Part shown: positions 1 through 10,908 of the stretch, piece after piece | Position numbering within the stretch: position 1 is the first letter of the stretch | How the letters are laid out: each line of letters starts with the position of its first letter | NCBI RefSeq assembly: GCF_004346685.1 | Contig: NZ_SMCO01000005.1 | Span: 62,001 to 126,000 of the forward strand | Direction of reading: 5' to 3' | Length of the DNA: 64,000 bases | DNA from: Sulfurirhabdus autotrophica | Lineage (GTDB): Bacteria > Pseudomonadota > Gammaproteobacteria > Burkholderiales > SMCO01 | The notes under the pieces: model-generated | Told to the model about the DNA's origin: nothing | Seen by the model: only the letters and a program-made list of their open reading frames with translations | Database searches by the model: none | Position numbers and translations under genes: made by a program

Positions 1-589
1 GTAATTCGTTGGCTACTCGCTTACGCTCAGCTTCCATACGACGATACACCGAATCACTGACTTCCTGAGGCAAATCTACCCGCTTAAGTCGCACGTCAAT
101 CACCTGAACGCCAATTTTACTTGCATCCTGATTGGCTTTTGTACGCAATATTTCCATAATCTGGTCACGTTCACCTGAGACGACATCGTGTACCGTACGT
201 TTACCAAATTCTGCACGCAGACCGTCATTCACGGTTTGCATCAATCGGGTTTGCGCCCGCATCTCATCTCCGCCTACGCTGACATAGTATTGCTTCACAT
301 CAACAATACGCCACTTGACGAACGAATCAACCAACACATTCTTCTTTTCAGAAGTAATGAAACGCTCTGGTTCTCCGGTGTCGATTGTTAAAATGCGAGT
401 ATCAAAATAGCGCACATTCTGAATAAGCGGTATTTTGAAATACAGGCCAGGCTGCTTCTTGACAGCAACCACTTCACCCAATTGAAATATGATTGCATTT
501 TGCCGTTGATCTACGGTAAACATTGCCAGGCTCAATACAACCAGAACCAGGATTATCCCGATCAAAATAGTGCCTAAGTTCTTCATCAT
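1..589 (-). CDS. hflC: HflC, FtsH-protease modulator (C-terminus cut by window edge)
   Basis: Band 7/SPFH protein that with HflK forms the large membrane complex around the FtsH protease. Reading the minus strand from the ATG at 589 gives 196 codons without a stop. There is an N-terminal membrane segment (about residues 5-23), then FTVDQRQNAIIFQLGEV and the SPFH core including a typical VDVRLKRVDLP-like stretch. The ATG overlaps the hflK stop as ATGA, the usual translational coupling of hflKC. A second ATG follows at once (586). The last third of the protein lies outside the window. Confidence 0.95.
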   Translation of the reverse strand, partial: MMKNLGTILIGIILVLVVLSLAMFTVDQRQNAIIFQLGEVVAVKKQPGLYFKIPLIQNVRYFDTRILTIDTGEPERFITSEKKNVLVDSFVKWRIVDVKQYYVSVGGDEMRAQTRLMQTVNDGLRAEFGKRTVHDVVSGERDQIMEILRTKANQDASKIGVQVIDVRLKRVDLPQEVSDSVYRRMEAERKRVANEL

Positions 590-1782
590 GGACGCTGCTC
601 CCGATCACGGCTTCGGAAAGCATCTCGAGAACGCCATGTATTGTCATTCACAGGGGTTGTCGCTGGCTCAGAGACAGCGGGTTTAGCCGCTGCACTTTCC
701 TGTACAGCAGGAGTCCCTGTAGATTGAATCAATTTATCCAGTGGTAAATACAATAAATTGGATCCACCTGACTTCTGATCAACCAGCACTTTGCTTGTGT
801 TTGATAACATCTGCTCTACAGTATCCAAATAAATACGATCACGGGTAACGCCAGGGGCTTTGTTATATTCAAAGAGAACCTGTTTAAAACGACTTGCCTC
901 ACCTTCCGCGTTTGCTATCACACGCTGCTTATAGCCTTCTGATTCCTGAGCTAAACGGGATGCTGCTCCACGCGCTCTTGGTATCACGTCGTTCGCATAA
1001 GCCTGACCTTCACTTTTCAACCGTTCACGATCCTGGCCCGCTTTAACCGCATCATCAAATGACGCCTGAACCTGCTCGGGTGGTTGCGCATTCTGCATGG
1101 TTACTTTACTGATGCTGATACCCGTTTTATATCGATCCAGAATATCCTGAACCAACTTGGCAGCTTTAGCTGCAACTTCTGCACGCCCTTCGTAAAGTAC
1201 GAAATCCATTTTATTCTTACCGACGATTTCACGAACAGCTGTTTCTGCTGCCTGCAACACTGCATCATCTGGAGATCGATTAAAAAACAGGTATTCTTCA
1301 GGGTTTTTAAGTATGTACTGTACAGCGAACTGAATATCAATGATGTTTTCATCATCAGTCAGCATTAGCGATTCTTTTGGCACTTTGTTTTTCACAGTGC
1401 TGCGGTACCCTACTTCAACAGTACGCACCTGTTCCACGTTGACAATTTCTCTGCTCTCAATAGGGTAGGGTAAATGCCAGCGAGGTCCAGACTGAGTAGT
1501 TTCCAGAAACTTGCCAAAACGAAGAACGACACCCCGTTCACCCGCATTAACAATATAAAAACCACTTGCAATCCAAACGAGCAACAGCAATACGATAATA
1601 AACCCAGCACCACCAACGGTGTTGAATTCAGGCGTACCTTTCCCTGTTCCACCGCCGCCACTGCCATTACCTTTTCCACCAAGAAGCGAATTCAGCTTCT
1701 GATTAAATTTACGCCACAATTCATCTAGGTCGGGTGGCCCGTCGTTACCTTTTTTACCCCATTGGGGTTCATTCGATGACAT
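586..1782 (-). CDS. hflK: HflK, FtsH-protease modulator
   Basis: Partner of HflC in the membrane complex that restrains FtsH proteolysis. The 398 residues show the HflK order: a polar N-terminus beginning with EPQWGKKG, a Gly/Ser-rich linker (about 35-50), one membrane helix (about 60-79), then the band 7/SPFH domain starting with NAGERGVVLRFGK, and a polar low-complexity tail. It is transcribed after hflX with a 25-base gap and runs into hflC with a 4-base overlap, so hflX-hflK-hflC is probably one operon behind hfq. Confidence 0.97.
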   Translation of the reverse strand: MSSNEPQWGKKGNDGPPDLDELWRKFNQKLNSLLGGKGNGSGGGGTGKGTPEFNTVGGAGFIIVLLLLVWIASGFYIVNAGERGVVLRFGKFLETTQSGPRWHLPYPIESREIVNVEQVRTVEVGYRSTVKNKVPKESLMLTDDENIIDIQFAVQYILKNPEEYLFFNRSPDDAVLQAAETAVREIVGKNKMDFVLYEGRAEVAAKAAKLVQDILDRYKTGISISKVTMQNAQPPEQVQASFDDAVKAGQDRERLKSEGQAYANDVIPRARGAASRLAQESEGYKQRVIANAEGEASRFKQVLFEYNKAPGVTRDRIYLDTVEQMLSNTSKVLVDQKSGGSNLLYLPLDKLIQSTGTPAVQESAAAKPAVSEPATTPVNDNTWRSRDAFRSRDREQRP

Positions 1783-1807
1783 TTTTTTCCATTATATTAT
1801 TCATGAT

Positions 1808-2950
1808 TCATTTATTAACAACCAAAGGCTCATGCTGTTCCAAACTTTCTTTATCAGCATAAAGCCTTGAACTGTATTCAGAGAGCGCCTGCCGGAGATA
1901 ATCAACCCCATCTCCATTTATTGCACTTAATCTGACTCGGATAATTCTATCATACTCATCTCGTTCCAAACCGGGACTAAGACCCTTTACGTCAATTTTA
2001 TTCATCACCAGTATCTGTGGAATAGAGTCTGCACTGATCTCATGCAAGACTTTATTCACTTCGTAAATTTGATCGTCCTTGTTAGGACTGCTGCAATCAA
2101 CGATATGCAAAAGCAAATCAGCCTGAACAGTCTCTTCCAGTGTTGCACGAAACGCATCAACCAACGTATGCGGTAAATTTTTGATAAAACCGACGGTATC
2201 TGACAAAACAATTTGCCCTGTACCTTCGATAAATATCTTTCTGGTTGTTGTATCCAATGTTGCAAAGAGTTGATTTGCCGCATAGGCATTGGCGCGGGTC
2301 AACCGATTGAACAATGTTGATTTACCAGCGTTAGTATAGCCCACCAACGATATTGATATGACGTTGGCCCGACTTCTTGCCCGACGCTGAATATCGCGCT
2401 GTTGCTTGAGTTTTCCTAATTTTTCCTTAAGAACCTTTACCCTTTTCCCCAGTAAACGACGGTCCGTTTCCAACTGTGTTTCACCTGGCCCGCGTAAGCC
2501 AATACCACCCTTTTGCCGCTCCAGATGTGTCCAACCCCGTACCAAACGTGTAGAAAGATGCTCTAACTGAGCCAACTCGACTTGCAGCTTCCCTTCATGA
2601 CTGCGCGCACGCTGGGCAAAAATATCCAGAATTAAACTGGTTCTATCTATGACCCGGCAACTCAGTTTACGTTCAAGATTGCGTTCCTGGCCTGGGGAGA
2701 GTTCATGATTAAATATCACAAGAGGCGCTTCAGACTGACTTACTACCACAGCGATTTCTTCTACCTTACCACTACCAGCAAACAATGCTGGATCTGGCCG
2801 GGCCCGCTTTCCCTCAACAATGGAAAGCACTTTGAAATTTGCACTTTCTGCAAGCTGCTTCAATTCTTCCAGGCTCTCTTCATAATCCGGCCTGCCAAAA
2901 TCCAGACTTACCAGAACTGCGGTTTCACCGCTTTCTGGACGCTCAAACAT
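1808..2950 (-). CDS. hflX: HflX, ribosome-associated GTPase
   Basis: Ribosome-splitting/rescue GTPase of the OBG-HflX family. The N-terminal half holds the glycine-rich HflX motif (GGIGLRGPGETQLETDRR) and a basic helix; the G domain begins near residue 203 with GYTNAGKST, followed by DTVGFIKNLPH and NKID. Length (380) is in the short normal range. The start codon shares one base with the hfq stop (TAATG), so the two are translationally coupled, as in the widespread hfq-hflX-hflKC operon. Confidence 0.97.
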   Translation of the reverse strand: MFERPESGETAVLVSLDFGRPDYEESLEELKQLAESANFKVLSIVEGKRARPDPALFAGSGKVEEIAVVVSQSEAPLVIFNHELSPGQERNLERKLSCRVIDRTSLILDIFAQRARSHEGKLQVELAQLEHLSTRLVRGWTHLERQKGGIGLRGPGETQLETDRRLLGKRVKVLKEKLGKLKQQRDIQRRARSRANVISISLVGYTNAGKSTLFNRLTRANAYAANQLFATLDTTTRKIFIEGTGQIVLSDTVGFIKNLPHTLVDAFRATLEETVQADLLLHIVDCSSPNKDDQIYEVNKVLHEISADSIPQILVMNKIDVKGLSPGLERDEYDRIIRVRLSAINGDGVDYLRQALSEYSSRLYADKESLEQHEPLVVNK

Positions 2951-3186
2951 TAAGAATCCGTATTCTCACTTGAAAGGTTCACAGGTCGCGAAGGCACAAT
3001 CGTTGAAATGGCGTGTTTATAAACCATTTGGGTAACTGCGTTTTTCAGCAGTACAACATACTGATCAAATGACTCTACCTGGCCTTGCAATTTGATACCG
3101 TTCACCAAATAGATCGAGACAGGGACATGCTCTTTACGCAAGACATTCAAAAATGGGTCTTGCAACATTTGCCCTTTTGCACTCAT
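2950..3186 (-). CDS. hfq: Hfq, RNA chaperone
   Basis: Sm-like hexameric RNA chaperone that helps small RNAs pair with mRNAs. The 78 residues start with the family signature [20 protein letters not shown], carry the Sm1 strand ([10 protein letters not shown]) and the Sm2 motif VYKHAIST. A clear GGAGAA ribosome binding site lies just upstream of the ATG. First gene of the hfq-hflX-hflK-hflC run, preceded by a 279-base AT-rich gap that must contain its promoter; I saw no promoter strong enough to list. Confidence 0.98.
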   Translation of the reverse strand: MSAKGQMLQDPFLNVLRKEHVPVSIYLVNGIKLQGQVESFDQYVVLLKNAVTQMVYKHAISTIVPSRPVNLSSENTDS

Positions 3187-3465
3187 GGTTTCTCCATTGT
3201 TTTTTTCTAATTAAATACTTTACTTGATTTTTTATGTAAATGCCATCTAAGAAAAACCCTAGTGACCCATGCCTAGATGTGTTTAAGCTACCATAGAATA
3301 TAAAACAATCCGAATTTTGTCATTCTAGATGACTTTAAAATAATATCTATTTTTAAACGTGGGGATTAACCAGTTAAATTCAAGCCCACAATCACAATTT
3401 CTTTATTCATAATGGGTTGCAACTCGTAATTTTAACTTGCAGCAACACCACATTAACAAACTACT

Positions 3466-4866
3466 TTATTTTTTCCCATAAAGTTTTCTACCACGCATGC
3501 GTTTGCGATGTGCTGTTTTTTCTTCAGCATCAGTCAAAGGTGCTCTCGCTCTCCCTTCAAATGGGTTTGCACCTTGCTTGAATTGAACTCTCAGGGGCGT
3601 GCCTTGAAGTTCAAAAGCTTCACGAAATATTCTTTCAAGATACCGTTTATAACTAGCGGGGACTTTATCCACAGCACTGCCATGAACAATAATCAAAGGA
3701 GGATTACTCCCCCCCTGATGGGCATAACGCATTTTTGCTCGGAAAGCACCCACTTTGGGAGTTTGATGCTGGGTGGTTGCATCAATCAAAATACGGGTCA
3801 GCCGTGGTGTGGGCATCTTGCACATGGCGGCTGCGTAGGCGGTGTCAATCGATTTAAATATTTCTGCGATGCCAGTACCTTGCAATGCAGAAATATAATG
3901 AAACTTTGCAAAATCAAGGAAGCCAAGTCTGCGATCAATTGCGCTTTTAATCGTTTCGCGCTGATATTGATCCAATCCATCCCACTTATTCACTGCAACC
4001 ACGAGCGCCCGACCACTTTCCACTATAAATCCTGCTATGTGTGCATCTTGCTCAGAAATTTCTTCATGGGCATCCAACACAAGCACGACTACATTTGCAT
4101 CTTCTACAGCCTGTAGCGTTTTGATAACGGAAAATTTCTCAACCGCTTCAAAAACCTTCCCGCGTCTGCGAACGCCCGCAGTATCAATAATGGTATATCG
4201 TTTGTCATTACGTTCAAAATCTATATATATACTGTCGCGCGTAGTACCTGGCTGATCAAAAGCGATCACGCGGTCTTCGCCTAATATGCGATTTACCAGT
4301 GTGGACTTTCCCGCATTAGGCCTCCCTACCAAAGCGATCTTTGGATGTTTTTCCTTTTCTTCATCTTCTTCTTCAGGAAAGTCTTCCAGCATCAGCTCAA
4401 CTAATTCACGAACCCCTTCCCCATGCGCTGAAGAAATGGCCAACGGCACACCCAATCCTAATTCAAAAAATTCGGCAGTGATTACTGCACGTTGCATTCC
4501 TTCTGATTTATTGACGGCAAGAAATAGTGGCCGGCCTGTTTTACGTAGTTTATCCGCTATCAATTTATCTTGAGCAGTTAAACCATCGCGTGCATCAACC
4601 AAAAACACAATTACATCAGCCTCATCAACTGCCTGTAATGTTTGCTTGGCCATTTCATGAAAAATACCCTCTTTCGCCACTGGCTCAAAACCGCCAGTAT
4701 CAACAACCAGATAAGGCTTTGTTCCAATTTTTCCATGCCCATAATGACGATCACGGGTCAAACCCGGAAAATCAGCAACCAAGGCATCACGCGTTTTGGT
4801 TAAACGATTAAAGAGTGTAGATTTTCCAACGTTAGGTCTTCCGACGATGACGATTGTGGGTTTCAT
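3466..4866 (-). CDS. der: Der (EngA), double-domain ribosome assembly GTPase
   Basis: Essential GTPase for 50S subunit maturation, with two consecutive G domains followed by a KH-like domain. The first G1 motif GRPNVGKST is at residues 8-16 and the second, GRPNAGKST, near residue 181. The matching switch motifs DTGGF and [10 protein letters not shown] are present. An acidic linker ([10 protein letters not shown]) joins the domains. The C-terminus is basic ([14 protein letters not shown]), as usual. Length 466 is normal. It follows bamB on the same strand after about 100 bases. Confidence 0.98.
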   Translation of the reverse strand: MKPTIVIVGRPNVGKSTLFNRLTKTRDALVADFPGLTRDRHYGHGKIGTKPYLVVDTGGFEPVAKEGIFHEMAKQTLQAVDEADVIVFLVDARDGLTAQDKLIADKLRKTGRPLFLAVNKSEGMQRAVITAEFFELGLGVPLAISSAHGEGVRELVELMLEDFPEEEDEEKEKHPKIALVGRPNAGKSTLVNRILGEDRVIAFDQPGTTRDSIYIDFERNDKRYTIIDTAGVRRRGKVFEAVEKFSVIKTLQAVEDANVVVLVLDAHEEISEQDAHIAGFIVESGRALVVAVNKWDGLDQYQRETIKSAIDRRLGFLDFAKFHYISALQGTGIAEIFKSIDTAYAAAMCKMPTPRLTRILIDATTQHQTPKVGAFRAKMRYAHQGGSNPPLIIVHGSAVDKVPASYKRYLERIFREAFELQGTPLRVQFKQGANPFEGRARAPLTDAEEKTAHRKRMRGRKLYGKK

Positions 4867-4901
4867 AATATTTTGTATTTACCGCAAATTAAAACGCAAA
4901 A

Positions 4902-4927
4902 GATGCATCAATGAATTTTGATACATC
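4902..4927 (-). terminator. Imperfect hairpin between bamB and der
   Basis: GATGCATCAA and TTGATACATC pair with one mismatch around a 6-base loop in the 104-base gap between the bamB stop and the der start. On the minus strand the stem is followed by TTTTGCGTTTT. It could be a weak terminator or an intercistronic RNA-stability hairpin; the poor U-tract keeps confidence low. Confidence 0.3.
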
Positions 4928-4970
4928 TCCATTGCGACAACTCGACATCCTGTTAGATCAATAGATTACT

Positions 4971-6128
4971 TTACTGAATAGTAAACGCATGCAAACCGCC
5001 GCTACGCGTTTGCACCACAAAACCATTTTCAAGGGCGACTGGCTGGCTACCAATTGAACTTCCATCCGTTGCAGCTCTCGCCGCAAAAGAACCATCTTCA
5101 ATCAACATCAGGTGCACATAACCTTCTACATCACCAACAACAACATACCCACGTCTGACTACAGGTGCACTCAACTTTCTGGCAAACAGCTTATCCTGCT
5201 TCCATACGCTACTGCCACTCGTTTTATCCAAAGCCACGACCGCGCCTTTATCATCACTGATATAGACATTACGTTGATCCATTGCCATTCCGGCAATACT
5301 TGAAATATCTCTGGCCCAAATCGGGTTACCTGACTGAGTTTCAAAACAGGCGACACGCCCTTGATAAGCAACAGCACAGACCTCACGTGTGTCGACTACC
5401 GGCAGACTGGTAATATCTGCAATGCGTTCCAGTTCGGTAGCGCCTTTAGGCAATGCGACAGTTGCTTCCCAGCCTACATTTCCATTTATCAAGTTTAGCC
5501 CGACTAATTTACCACCTGCAAATCCAGCAAACACGGCACCATGAGTCACAACAACACCTACATTACTGCGCACTGTCAAAGCAGGCGTAGCGCGTTGATA
5601 TACCCATTTACGCTTACCATCTTTCGCATCCAGACCAAATATCTTTCCATCTCCGGTGCGAATAACCACCACGCCATCTTCTGTTTGCGGAGCACTCAGC
5701 ACTTCACTGGATAATTGTGACTGCCATAATAATTTACCATCATCAGAGTAGCTCAAGACTTCTCCCTTACCGGTGCCGACAAAGACCATACCATCGCCAG
5801 CTCCCACACCACCTGAAAGCTTTTTACCCGTTTCAACACGCCAAGACTGCTTGCCTGAATCCGCATCGTAGCGGGAAAGATAGCCATCATGGCTAGCCGC
5901 ATAAACGCTTCCTTTCATGTTTGCCGGTGTAAATACATAGTCTCCGGCACTGCCTGCACTTTCACGCCAAAGCGGTTTGAGCACCGCAGTTTGCTTGAAC
6001 TCGACTAAAGGAGCAGGCTTTTCACTATTGTCTTTACCGCTAAACCAACTAGCGCAACCTGATAACTGGCTGGTTAACAAGAGTACAATCAAACCGCCAA
6101 TAAAGTTAATCTTCTTTTTTTCCATCAT
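4971..6128 (-). CDS. bamB: BamB, outer-membrane assembly lipoprotein
   Basis: Lipoprotein component of the BAM complex that folds beta-barrel proteins into the outer membrane. There is a signal peptide with lipobox LSGC (Cys25). After it come repeated PQQ-like beta-propeller blades, each with a YxLdxxxGkxxW-type pattern (for example ALDKTSGSSVWKQD and SRYDADSGKQSW). Length 385 is typical. The start overlaps the end of the upstream yfgM-like gene by ATGA; bamB following yfgM and preceding der is the classical order. Confidence 0.96.
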   Translation of the reverse strand: MMEKKKINFIGGLIVLLLTSQLSGCASWFSGKDNSEKPAPLVEFKQTAVLKPLWRESAGSAGDYVFTPANMKGSVYAASHDGYLSRYDADSGKQSWRVETGKKLSGGVGAGDGMVFVGTGKGEVLSYSDDGKLLWQSQLSSEVLSAPQTEDGVVVIRTGDGKIFGLDAKDGKRKWVYQRATPALTVRSNVGVVVTHGAVFAGFAGGKLVGLNLINGNVGWEATVALPKGATELERIADITSLPVVDTREVCAVAYQGRVACFETQSGNPIWARDISSIAGMAMDQRNVYISDDKGAVVALDKTSGSSVWKQDKLFARKLSAPVVRRGYVVVGDVEGYVHLMLIEDGSFAARAATDGSSIGSQPVALENGFVVQTRSGGLHAFTIQ

Positions 6129-6757
6129 TTAGCCTCCCCTAAGCTATCCAATTTAATTTGGATATACTTGCGAAACGGACTTTTTTCATCAGTTTTTTGA
6201 ATGGCCTCACTGTAAGCCTTACGCGCTTCTTCTGCTTTGCCCTGGGCAACCATCACATCTCCCAGAAGATCAGCATACAAACCGTCATAGGTATCTTCAT
6301 GCTTTGTATTTAGTAGTTTAATGGACTCAACAAAATTCTTTTCATCCAGCAAAATACCTGCCAGGCGCAATCTGGCCATGTCCAGCACCGGCGCTTCCTT
6401 TGAATGACTTACTACCCATTCCAGCTGCGCTTTTGCGCTTTTTGCATCACCAGACTCGTAATTGGCGCGCGCACTGATTAATGCAGCTCGAGCTGCATAA
6501 GGCGTGCTTGCGTATTTTTCTATCAATTGACCCGCTGCATCACGAATTTTCTTGGTATCTTTAGCCTGTTCTGCATTTTCTAGTTGGCTATACATCGCTG
6601 CAGCCTGACGCGCCTGATTACTTTGATAAACTCTCCAACCCTGTATACCAGCAACAGTCACTATAAACACGCTAACTGCCATAATGACGGTTTTACCATT
6701 CTGCTTCCACCACGCCTTTAGTGCGTCAACTTGTTCTTGTTCTTCCAGATCGATCAT
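6125..6757 (-). CDS. yfgM: YfgM-like TPR membrane protein (SecYEG-associated)
   Basis: Tetratricopeptide protein anchored by one N-terminal helix, related to YfgM, the ancillary SecYEG/periplasmic-chaperone network factor of E. coli. It opens with MIDLEEQEQVDALKAWWKQN, then a membrane segment (about 23-42), then helical TPR-like repeats in the periplasm (210 residues, normal length). It lies between hisS and bamB, the order known for this family. Function in this organism is inferred from family and position. Confidence 0.9.
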   Translation of the reverse strand: MIDLEEQEQVDALKAWWKQNGKTVIMAVSVFIVTVAGIQGWRVYQSNQARQAAAMYSQLENAEQAKDTKKIRDAAGQLIEKYASTPYAARAALISARANYESGDAKSAKAQLEWVVSHSKEAPVLDMARLRLAGILLDEKNFVESIKLLNTKHEDTYDGLYADLLGDVMVAQGKAEEARKAYSEAIQKTDEKSPFRKYIQIKLDSLGEAK

Positions 6758-6772
6758 GCTTATTCCTTAGAT

Positions 6773-8050
6773 TTATCGTTTTGCGTCTATTTTGCTTTTT
6801 ATCATATCAGCAGCTTCACTGACTCCCATACGCGCCTGCTCACCTAACTCGCGCAATGGTTTGACACTTAATTCACTGGCGCTGGCTTCATCATCACCAA
6901 TAATGATTGCGTAATGGGCGCCATTTGCATCTGCTTTTTTCATCTGGGATTTAAAACTGCCACCCCCGCAATGAAGCACCACATGCAATCCTGCATCACG
7001 TAACTGCTCGCTAACCTGTAGTGCTATTTTATCTGCTGCTTCCCCCTGATGGATCAAATAAGCATCGGGGACTTTTAGTGGCACGCTCAATGCAGATTCT
7101 TCCATCAATGCCAGTAACCGCTCAACGCCCATTGCAAATCCACAGGCTGGTGCCGGTTTGCCACCTATCTGTTCAATCAGGCCATCATAACGTCCACCTG
7201 CGCAGACTGTACCTTGTGCGCCTAATCGGGTTGTTACCCATTCAAAAACGGTGTAATTGTAATAATCCAGCCCACGCACTAATCGTGTGTTGATTTCATA
7301 AGGAACATCGGCACTACGCAGAAGCACTTGCACCCCCTCAAAATGTTTGAGAGAGGCTTCATCCAGTTCATCCAGCAACTTTGGTGCTGCATCGATTAAA
7401 GCCTGCATTGCAGGGTTTTTACTATCCAGTATCCGCAATGGATTAGAATGTAAGCGACGGCGGGCATCTTCGTCCAACAAATTCTCGTGCGCAGTAAAGT
7501 ATTGAATCAACTTTGTGCGATGAAGCGCGCGCGAACCAGCGCTGCCTAATGTATTGATCTGAAGTGATACATCCTGCAAGCCGAGCTTTTTCCATAATCG
7601 GGCGCACATAATGATTTGTTCAGCGTCTATATCAGGTCCGGAATAACCCAGCGATTCCACACCTACCTGATGAAATTGACGATAACGGCCCTTTTGTGGA
7701 CGCTCATGACGAAACATAGGACCACTGTAAAAAAGGCGTTGCGGTCCATTATAGAGAAGGTTGTGTTGAATTACTGCACGAACACAGGCAGCCGTACCTT
7801 CAGGCCGCAACGTCAGGCTTTCACCATTGAGAGCATCAATAAAAGTGTACATTTCCTTTTCAACGATATCGGTTACTTCCCCGATAGCACGTTTGAACAG
7901 AGCTGTCTGCTCTACAATAGGCATACGAATATTACGATAACCATAGCTATGCAGCCAGTCACGTACTGTTTCTTCAAAAAATTCCCATAAATGGGCTTGA
8001 TCCGGCAGGATATCGTTCATCCCCCGGATGGCTTGTATCGTATTGCTCAT
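6773..8050 (-). CDS. hisS: Histidyl-tRNA synthetase
   Basis: Class II aminoacyl-tRNA synthetase charging tRNA-His. The N-terminus carries [10 protein letters not shown], motif 2 is seen in [12 protein letters not shown] with the following [22 protein letters not shown], the histidine-specific motif is [15 protein letters not shown], and motif 3 is [15 protein letters not shown]-terminal anticodon-binding domain completes the 425 residues. It precedes yfgM by 15 bases, probably in one transcript with ispG upstream. Confidence 0.98.
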   Translation of the reverse strand: MSNTIQAIRGMNDILPDQAHLWEFFEETVRDWLHSYGYRNIRMPIVEQTALFKRAIGEVTDIVEKEMYTFIDALNGESLTLRPEGTAACVRAVIQHNLLYNGPQRLFYSGPMFRHERPQKGRYRQFHQVGVESLGYSGPDIDAEQIIMCARLWKKLGLQDVSLQINTLGSAGSRALHRTKLIQYFTAHENLLDEDARRRLHSNPLRILDSKNPAMQALIDAAPKLLDELDEASLKHFEGVQVLLRSADVPYEINTRLVRGLDYYNYTVFEWVTTRLGAQGTVCAGGRYDGLIEQIGGKPAPACGFAMGVERLLALMEESALSVPLKVPDAYLIHQGEAADKIALQVSEQLRDAGLHVVLHCGGGSFKSQMKKADANGAHYAIIIGDDEASASELSVKPLRELGEQARMGVSEAADMIKSKIDAKR

Positions 8051-8086
8051 GAAATATCAGTCATAAATATAGGCTAGCTGACAGAA

Positions 8087-9211
8087 TTAACTGACAGCTT
8101 TAATCGATATTGTTTTCCCTGAAGAAGGAGGAGCTTCCTTCATCCGGGCGATTTTTGCACGCACCTGGCGCTCAAGCTCATCAACCAATTCTTCTTCTTT
8201 TACCTTATGACTTGGCTTGCCATCCATATACATCAAGTTAGGGGATCCACCCGCAATCCCCAGATGCGCTTCTTTCGCTTCTCCCGGACCATTCACTACA
8301 CAACCGATCACGGCCACATCAATGTGTTCCGTTATATCTTCCAGGCGAGCTTCCAGCGCATTTACAGTTTTGATTACATCAAATTCCTGCCGTGAGCAAG
8401 AAGGACACGCAATGATATTCACACCTTTGTTTCGTAAATGCAGGCTTTTCAGAATATCAAATCCGACCTTTACTTCTTCTATAGGATCTGCCGCCAAGGA
8501 AACCCGGATAGTATCGCCTATACCTTGCGCCAACAACATACTCAGCCCAATGGCCGATTTAACAGCACCTGAACGAAAACCTCCCGCTTCAGTGATACCC
8601 AAATGGAGCGGCTGATCTATCTGACTGGCGAGCAGCTTATACGCTTCCACTGCCATAAACACTTCCGATGCTTTTACGCTGACTTTGAAGTCATGGAAAT
8701 CCAGTTTATAGAGATACTCAATGTGGCGCATAGCAGAATCCACCAAGGCTTGGGGCGTGGGTTCTCCATACTTTTTTTGCAGATCCTTTTCCAGTGATCC
8801 AGCGTTAACTCCAATGCGTATAGGGATCCCATGATCCTTAGCAGATTGCACAACTGCACGCACCCTGTCTTCACGCCCAATGTTACCCGGATTGATACGC
8901 AGGCAGTCCGCCCCCAATTCAGCAACACGCAATGCAATTTTATAATCAAAATGAATGTCTGTTACTAATGGCACAGGCGAACGTTTCTTTATTTCACCGA
9001 AAGCTTCAGCCGCTTCCATCGAGGGAACAGAAACGCGTACAATATCAGCACCAATCTTGGCTGCCCGTTCTATCTGAGCCAACGTGGCTTCTACATCACA
9101 AGTTTCTGTGTTGGTCATCGTCTGAACCGAAATCGGCGCATCTCCACCGATAAGTACATTTCCTACCTTAATCTGGCGACTTTTGCGTCTTGGGATTTCT
9201 ACATGGAACAT
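8087..9211 (-). CDS. ispG: IspG (GcpE), HMBPP synthase
   Basis: 4Fe-4S enzyme of the MEP isoprenoid pathway converting methylerythritol cyclodiphosphate to HMBPP. An N-terminal TIM-barrel-like part ([20 protein letters not shown]) is followed by the cluster cysteines in [11 protein letters not shown] and in [11 protein letters not shown]. At 374 residues it has the compact length seen in E. coli, without the insert found in plant-type forms. Gaps of 36 bases to hisS and 21 bases to the upstream rodZ-like gene suggest an operon. Confidence 0.97.
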   Translation of the reverse strand: MFHVEIPRRKSRQIKVGNVLIGGDAPISVQTMTNTETCDVEATLAQIERAAKIGADIVRVSVPSMEAAEAFGEIKKRSPVPLVTDIHFDYKIALRVAELGADCLRINPGNIGREDRVRAVVQSAKDHGIPIRIGVNAGSLEKDLQKKYGEPTPQALVDSAMRHIEYLYKLDFHDFKVSVKASEVFMAVEAYKLLASQIDQPLHLGITEAGGFRSGAVKSAIGLSMLLAQGIGDTIRVSLAADPIEEVKVGFDILKSLHLRNKGVNIIACPSCSRQEFDVIKTVNALEARLEDITEHIDVAVIGCVVNGPGEAKEAHLGIAGGSPNLMYMDGKPSHKVKEEELVDELERQVRAKIARMKEAPPSSGKTISIKAVS

Positions 9212-9232
9212 GAGTAAAGTCTCTGGAATCGA

Positions 9233-10114
9233 TTACTGAAGAGTCAAACGCGCCACGCTGACTTTAATAAAAGGGGTTAAATCCACCTGCTTCCCATTAT
9301 AAGTCATTCTTACATTAGCAGCATTTCCGACTACGATTGTGAAAGGTGGCATACCTTTCACTAACTGTTCACTCCCTGCGGCATTTAGCTGGGAAAAAAT
9401 GCTTTTTCCACTTTTATCCTGAATTTCTACCCACGCATCACTATTAAAAGCCATTTTAATAGTACGCTCGCCTGGCGCTAAAGTTTCTTCAGCAGGTACA
9501 CTTGGCGCGGCCTCTTTAGGCAACTCAGCTGCCGGTTCAACAACACTTTCATTTCCCGGCTTGGCAAGCGGTAGCGTTACCTGCGTATCCGATATAGCGG
9601 GCGGCAACGTTACTTTCGGCAATGCAGACGGAGTTACGACCGTATTTACACTCCCCTTTCCCGATTTTAATTGCTGAGGTTGAGAATTTAGCAACTCGTA
9701 AACCAGCAGAGGCGCACCGACTACAAGCAACAGAATTGCGAGCGACATCCAGAGCCACATTTTTTTGTGGCCAGATGAAATTTCAATACCCGCATTGGAT
9801 GAAGAAATAGGAGGAGCAGACGCGTGCGCGATATCTACTTGTAGCGAAGCAAGCATCGGCTCAGGATCTAATTGCAGCAATCGAGCATAATTCCGGATAA
9901 AACCTTTCACAAAAGTGATGCCTGGAAGCTTCTCATGTTCGTCAGCTTCCATCGCCTCAACCTGCCGAACACCCAGCTTCAAACTACGTGCCACATCTGC
10001 GATGTGCAACCCTTGTGTCTGACGGGCTCTTAAAAGAATTTGTCCAATAGTAAGTGCAGCACTGTACTTTTCATTAGAGGGCACCTCGCCCTCCAACTTT
10101 ATTTCTTCACTCAT
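9233..10114 (-). CDS. rodZ: RodZ-like cell-shape protein (HTH-TM-DUF4115)
   Basis: Cytoskeletal adaptor that links MreB to the membrane. An N-terminal HTH_25 domain (about 22-88, with GQILLRARQTQGLHIADVAR) is followed by a membrane helix (about 118-138), a Pro/Thr/Ala-rich periplasmic linker, and a C-terminal DUF4115 domain (about 212-293, with WVEIQDKSGKSIFSQL). Overlaps the end of pilF by ATGA. The pilF-rodZ-ispG-hisS order is the conserved proteobacterial one, so the RodZ call rests on both architecture and position. Confidence 0.92.
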   Translation of the reverse strand: MSEEIKLEGEVPSNEKYSAALTIGQILLRARQTQGLHIADVARSLKLGVRQVEAMEADEHEKLPGITFVKGFIRNYARLLQLDPEPMLASLQVDIAHASAPPISSSNAGIEISSGHKKMWLWMSLAILLLVVGAPLLVYELLNSQPQQLKSGKGSVNTVVTPSALPKVTLPPAISDTQVTLPLAKPGNESVVEPAAELPKEAAPSVPAEETLAPGERTIKMAFNSDAWVEIQDKSGKSIFSQLNAAGSEQLVKGMPPFTIVVGNAANVRMTYNGKQVDLTPFIKVSVARLTLQ

Positions 10115-10908
10115 TCGTAATGTCCGCTCACCAAAGCCTGCGCCTGAGGAGAAGAAGGGAACTTTCTTCTCAGCTGCAATCCATAGCTCGATTCGGAATT
10201 TCTATCACCCAGTTTTCGTGCTACCCGCAAACTCAGCCACAAACTTTCTGCCGAGTCCTGCAAATCCTGCGAGAACTGAGATAAATAAGCTTTTGCTTCA
10301 ATATATTGCCCACGAGAATAACTGATATTAGCCAACTCATAAAGGGCCTGGGCATTCTGAGGCTGACGCTTGATAACCTTAAGAAAAAAATCTTCAGCAC
10401 CTGCCATATCTTTTTTCTTTACAAGACAAAGACCCGCATTCAAATAAGATTTTTCCGGAGTCTGGTAAAGGGGATTTTTCACTGCGCTCATAAAATGCTT
10501 AATGGATTCATCTACCCGGTTTCGCTGACACAAAAACCAACCATAATTATTATGGGCATCTGAGTCATTCGGATTAAGATTCAAAGCTTTTTCAAAATTC
10601 CGGACTGCCAAATCATCCTCATGCAACTCCATATGAACCAAACCCAGTATGTTGTAGCTGGCACCATAACTCGGGTCAGAACTAATTGCATCATTCAACT
10701 CGGCTATTGCGACCCCATATTGACCGCGACTATAATAATTGGCACCTAATTCAGCATGAATCACTGCACGACCTCGTGCGTCCACTTGCTCTTGTGTTTT
10801 CGGCTGGGCTTGCTGCCCTGCACATCCGCTTAGCAATAATAACAATGCTACTATTGCAAAACTCTTAATACGACACCCCGCAGTTTTTGTTTCAAGCATG
10901 TGATGCAT
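10111..10908 (-). CDS. pilF: PilF/PilW, type IV pilus secretin pilotin
   Basis: TPR lipoprotein needed for assembly or stability of the PilQ secretin and of type IV pili. A signal peptide ends in lipobox LSGC (Cys29), and about six TPR units follow (for example [20 protein letters not shown]). Length 265 fits. The start codon lies inside the last codons of rlmN (17-base overlap); a second ATG three codons on is also possible. No other pilus gene is in the window; this gene is usually separate from the pil clusters. Confidence 0.93.
   Translation of the reverse strand: MHHMLETKTAGCRIKSFAIVALLLLLSGCAGQQAQPKTQEQVDARGRAVIHAELGANYYSRGQYGVAIAELNDAISSDPSYGASYNILGLVHMELHEDDLAVRNFEKALNLNPNDSDAHNNYGWFLCQRNRVDESIKHFMSAVKNPLYQTPEKSYLNAGLCLVKKKDMAGAEDFFLKVIKRQPQNAQALYELANISYSRGQYIEAKAYLSQFSQDLQDSAESLWLSLRVARKLGDRNSESSYGLQLRRKFPSSPQAQALVSGHYE

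Noticed and set aside
4286-4573. Long plus-strand open frames across der and other minus-strand genes
   Set aside because: They are shadows of strongly coding genes on the other strand with unlikely composition.
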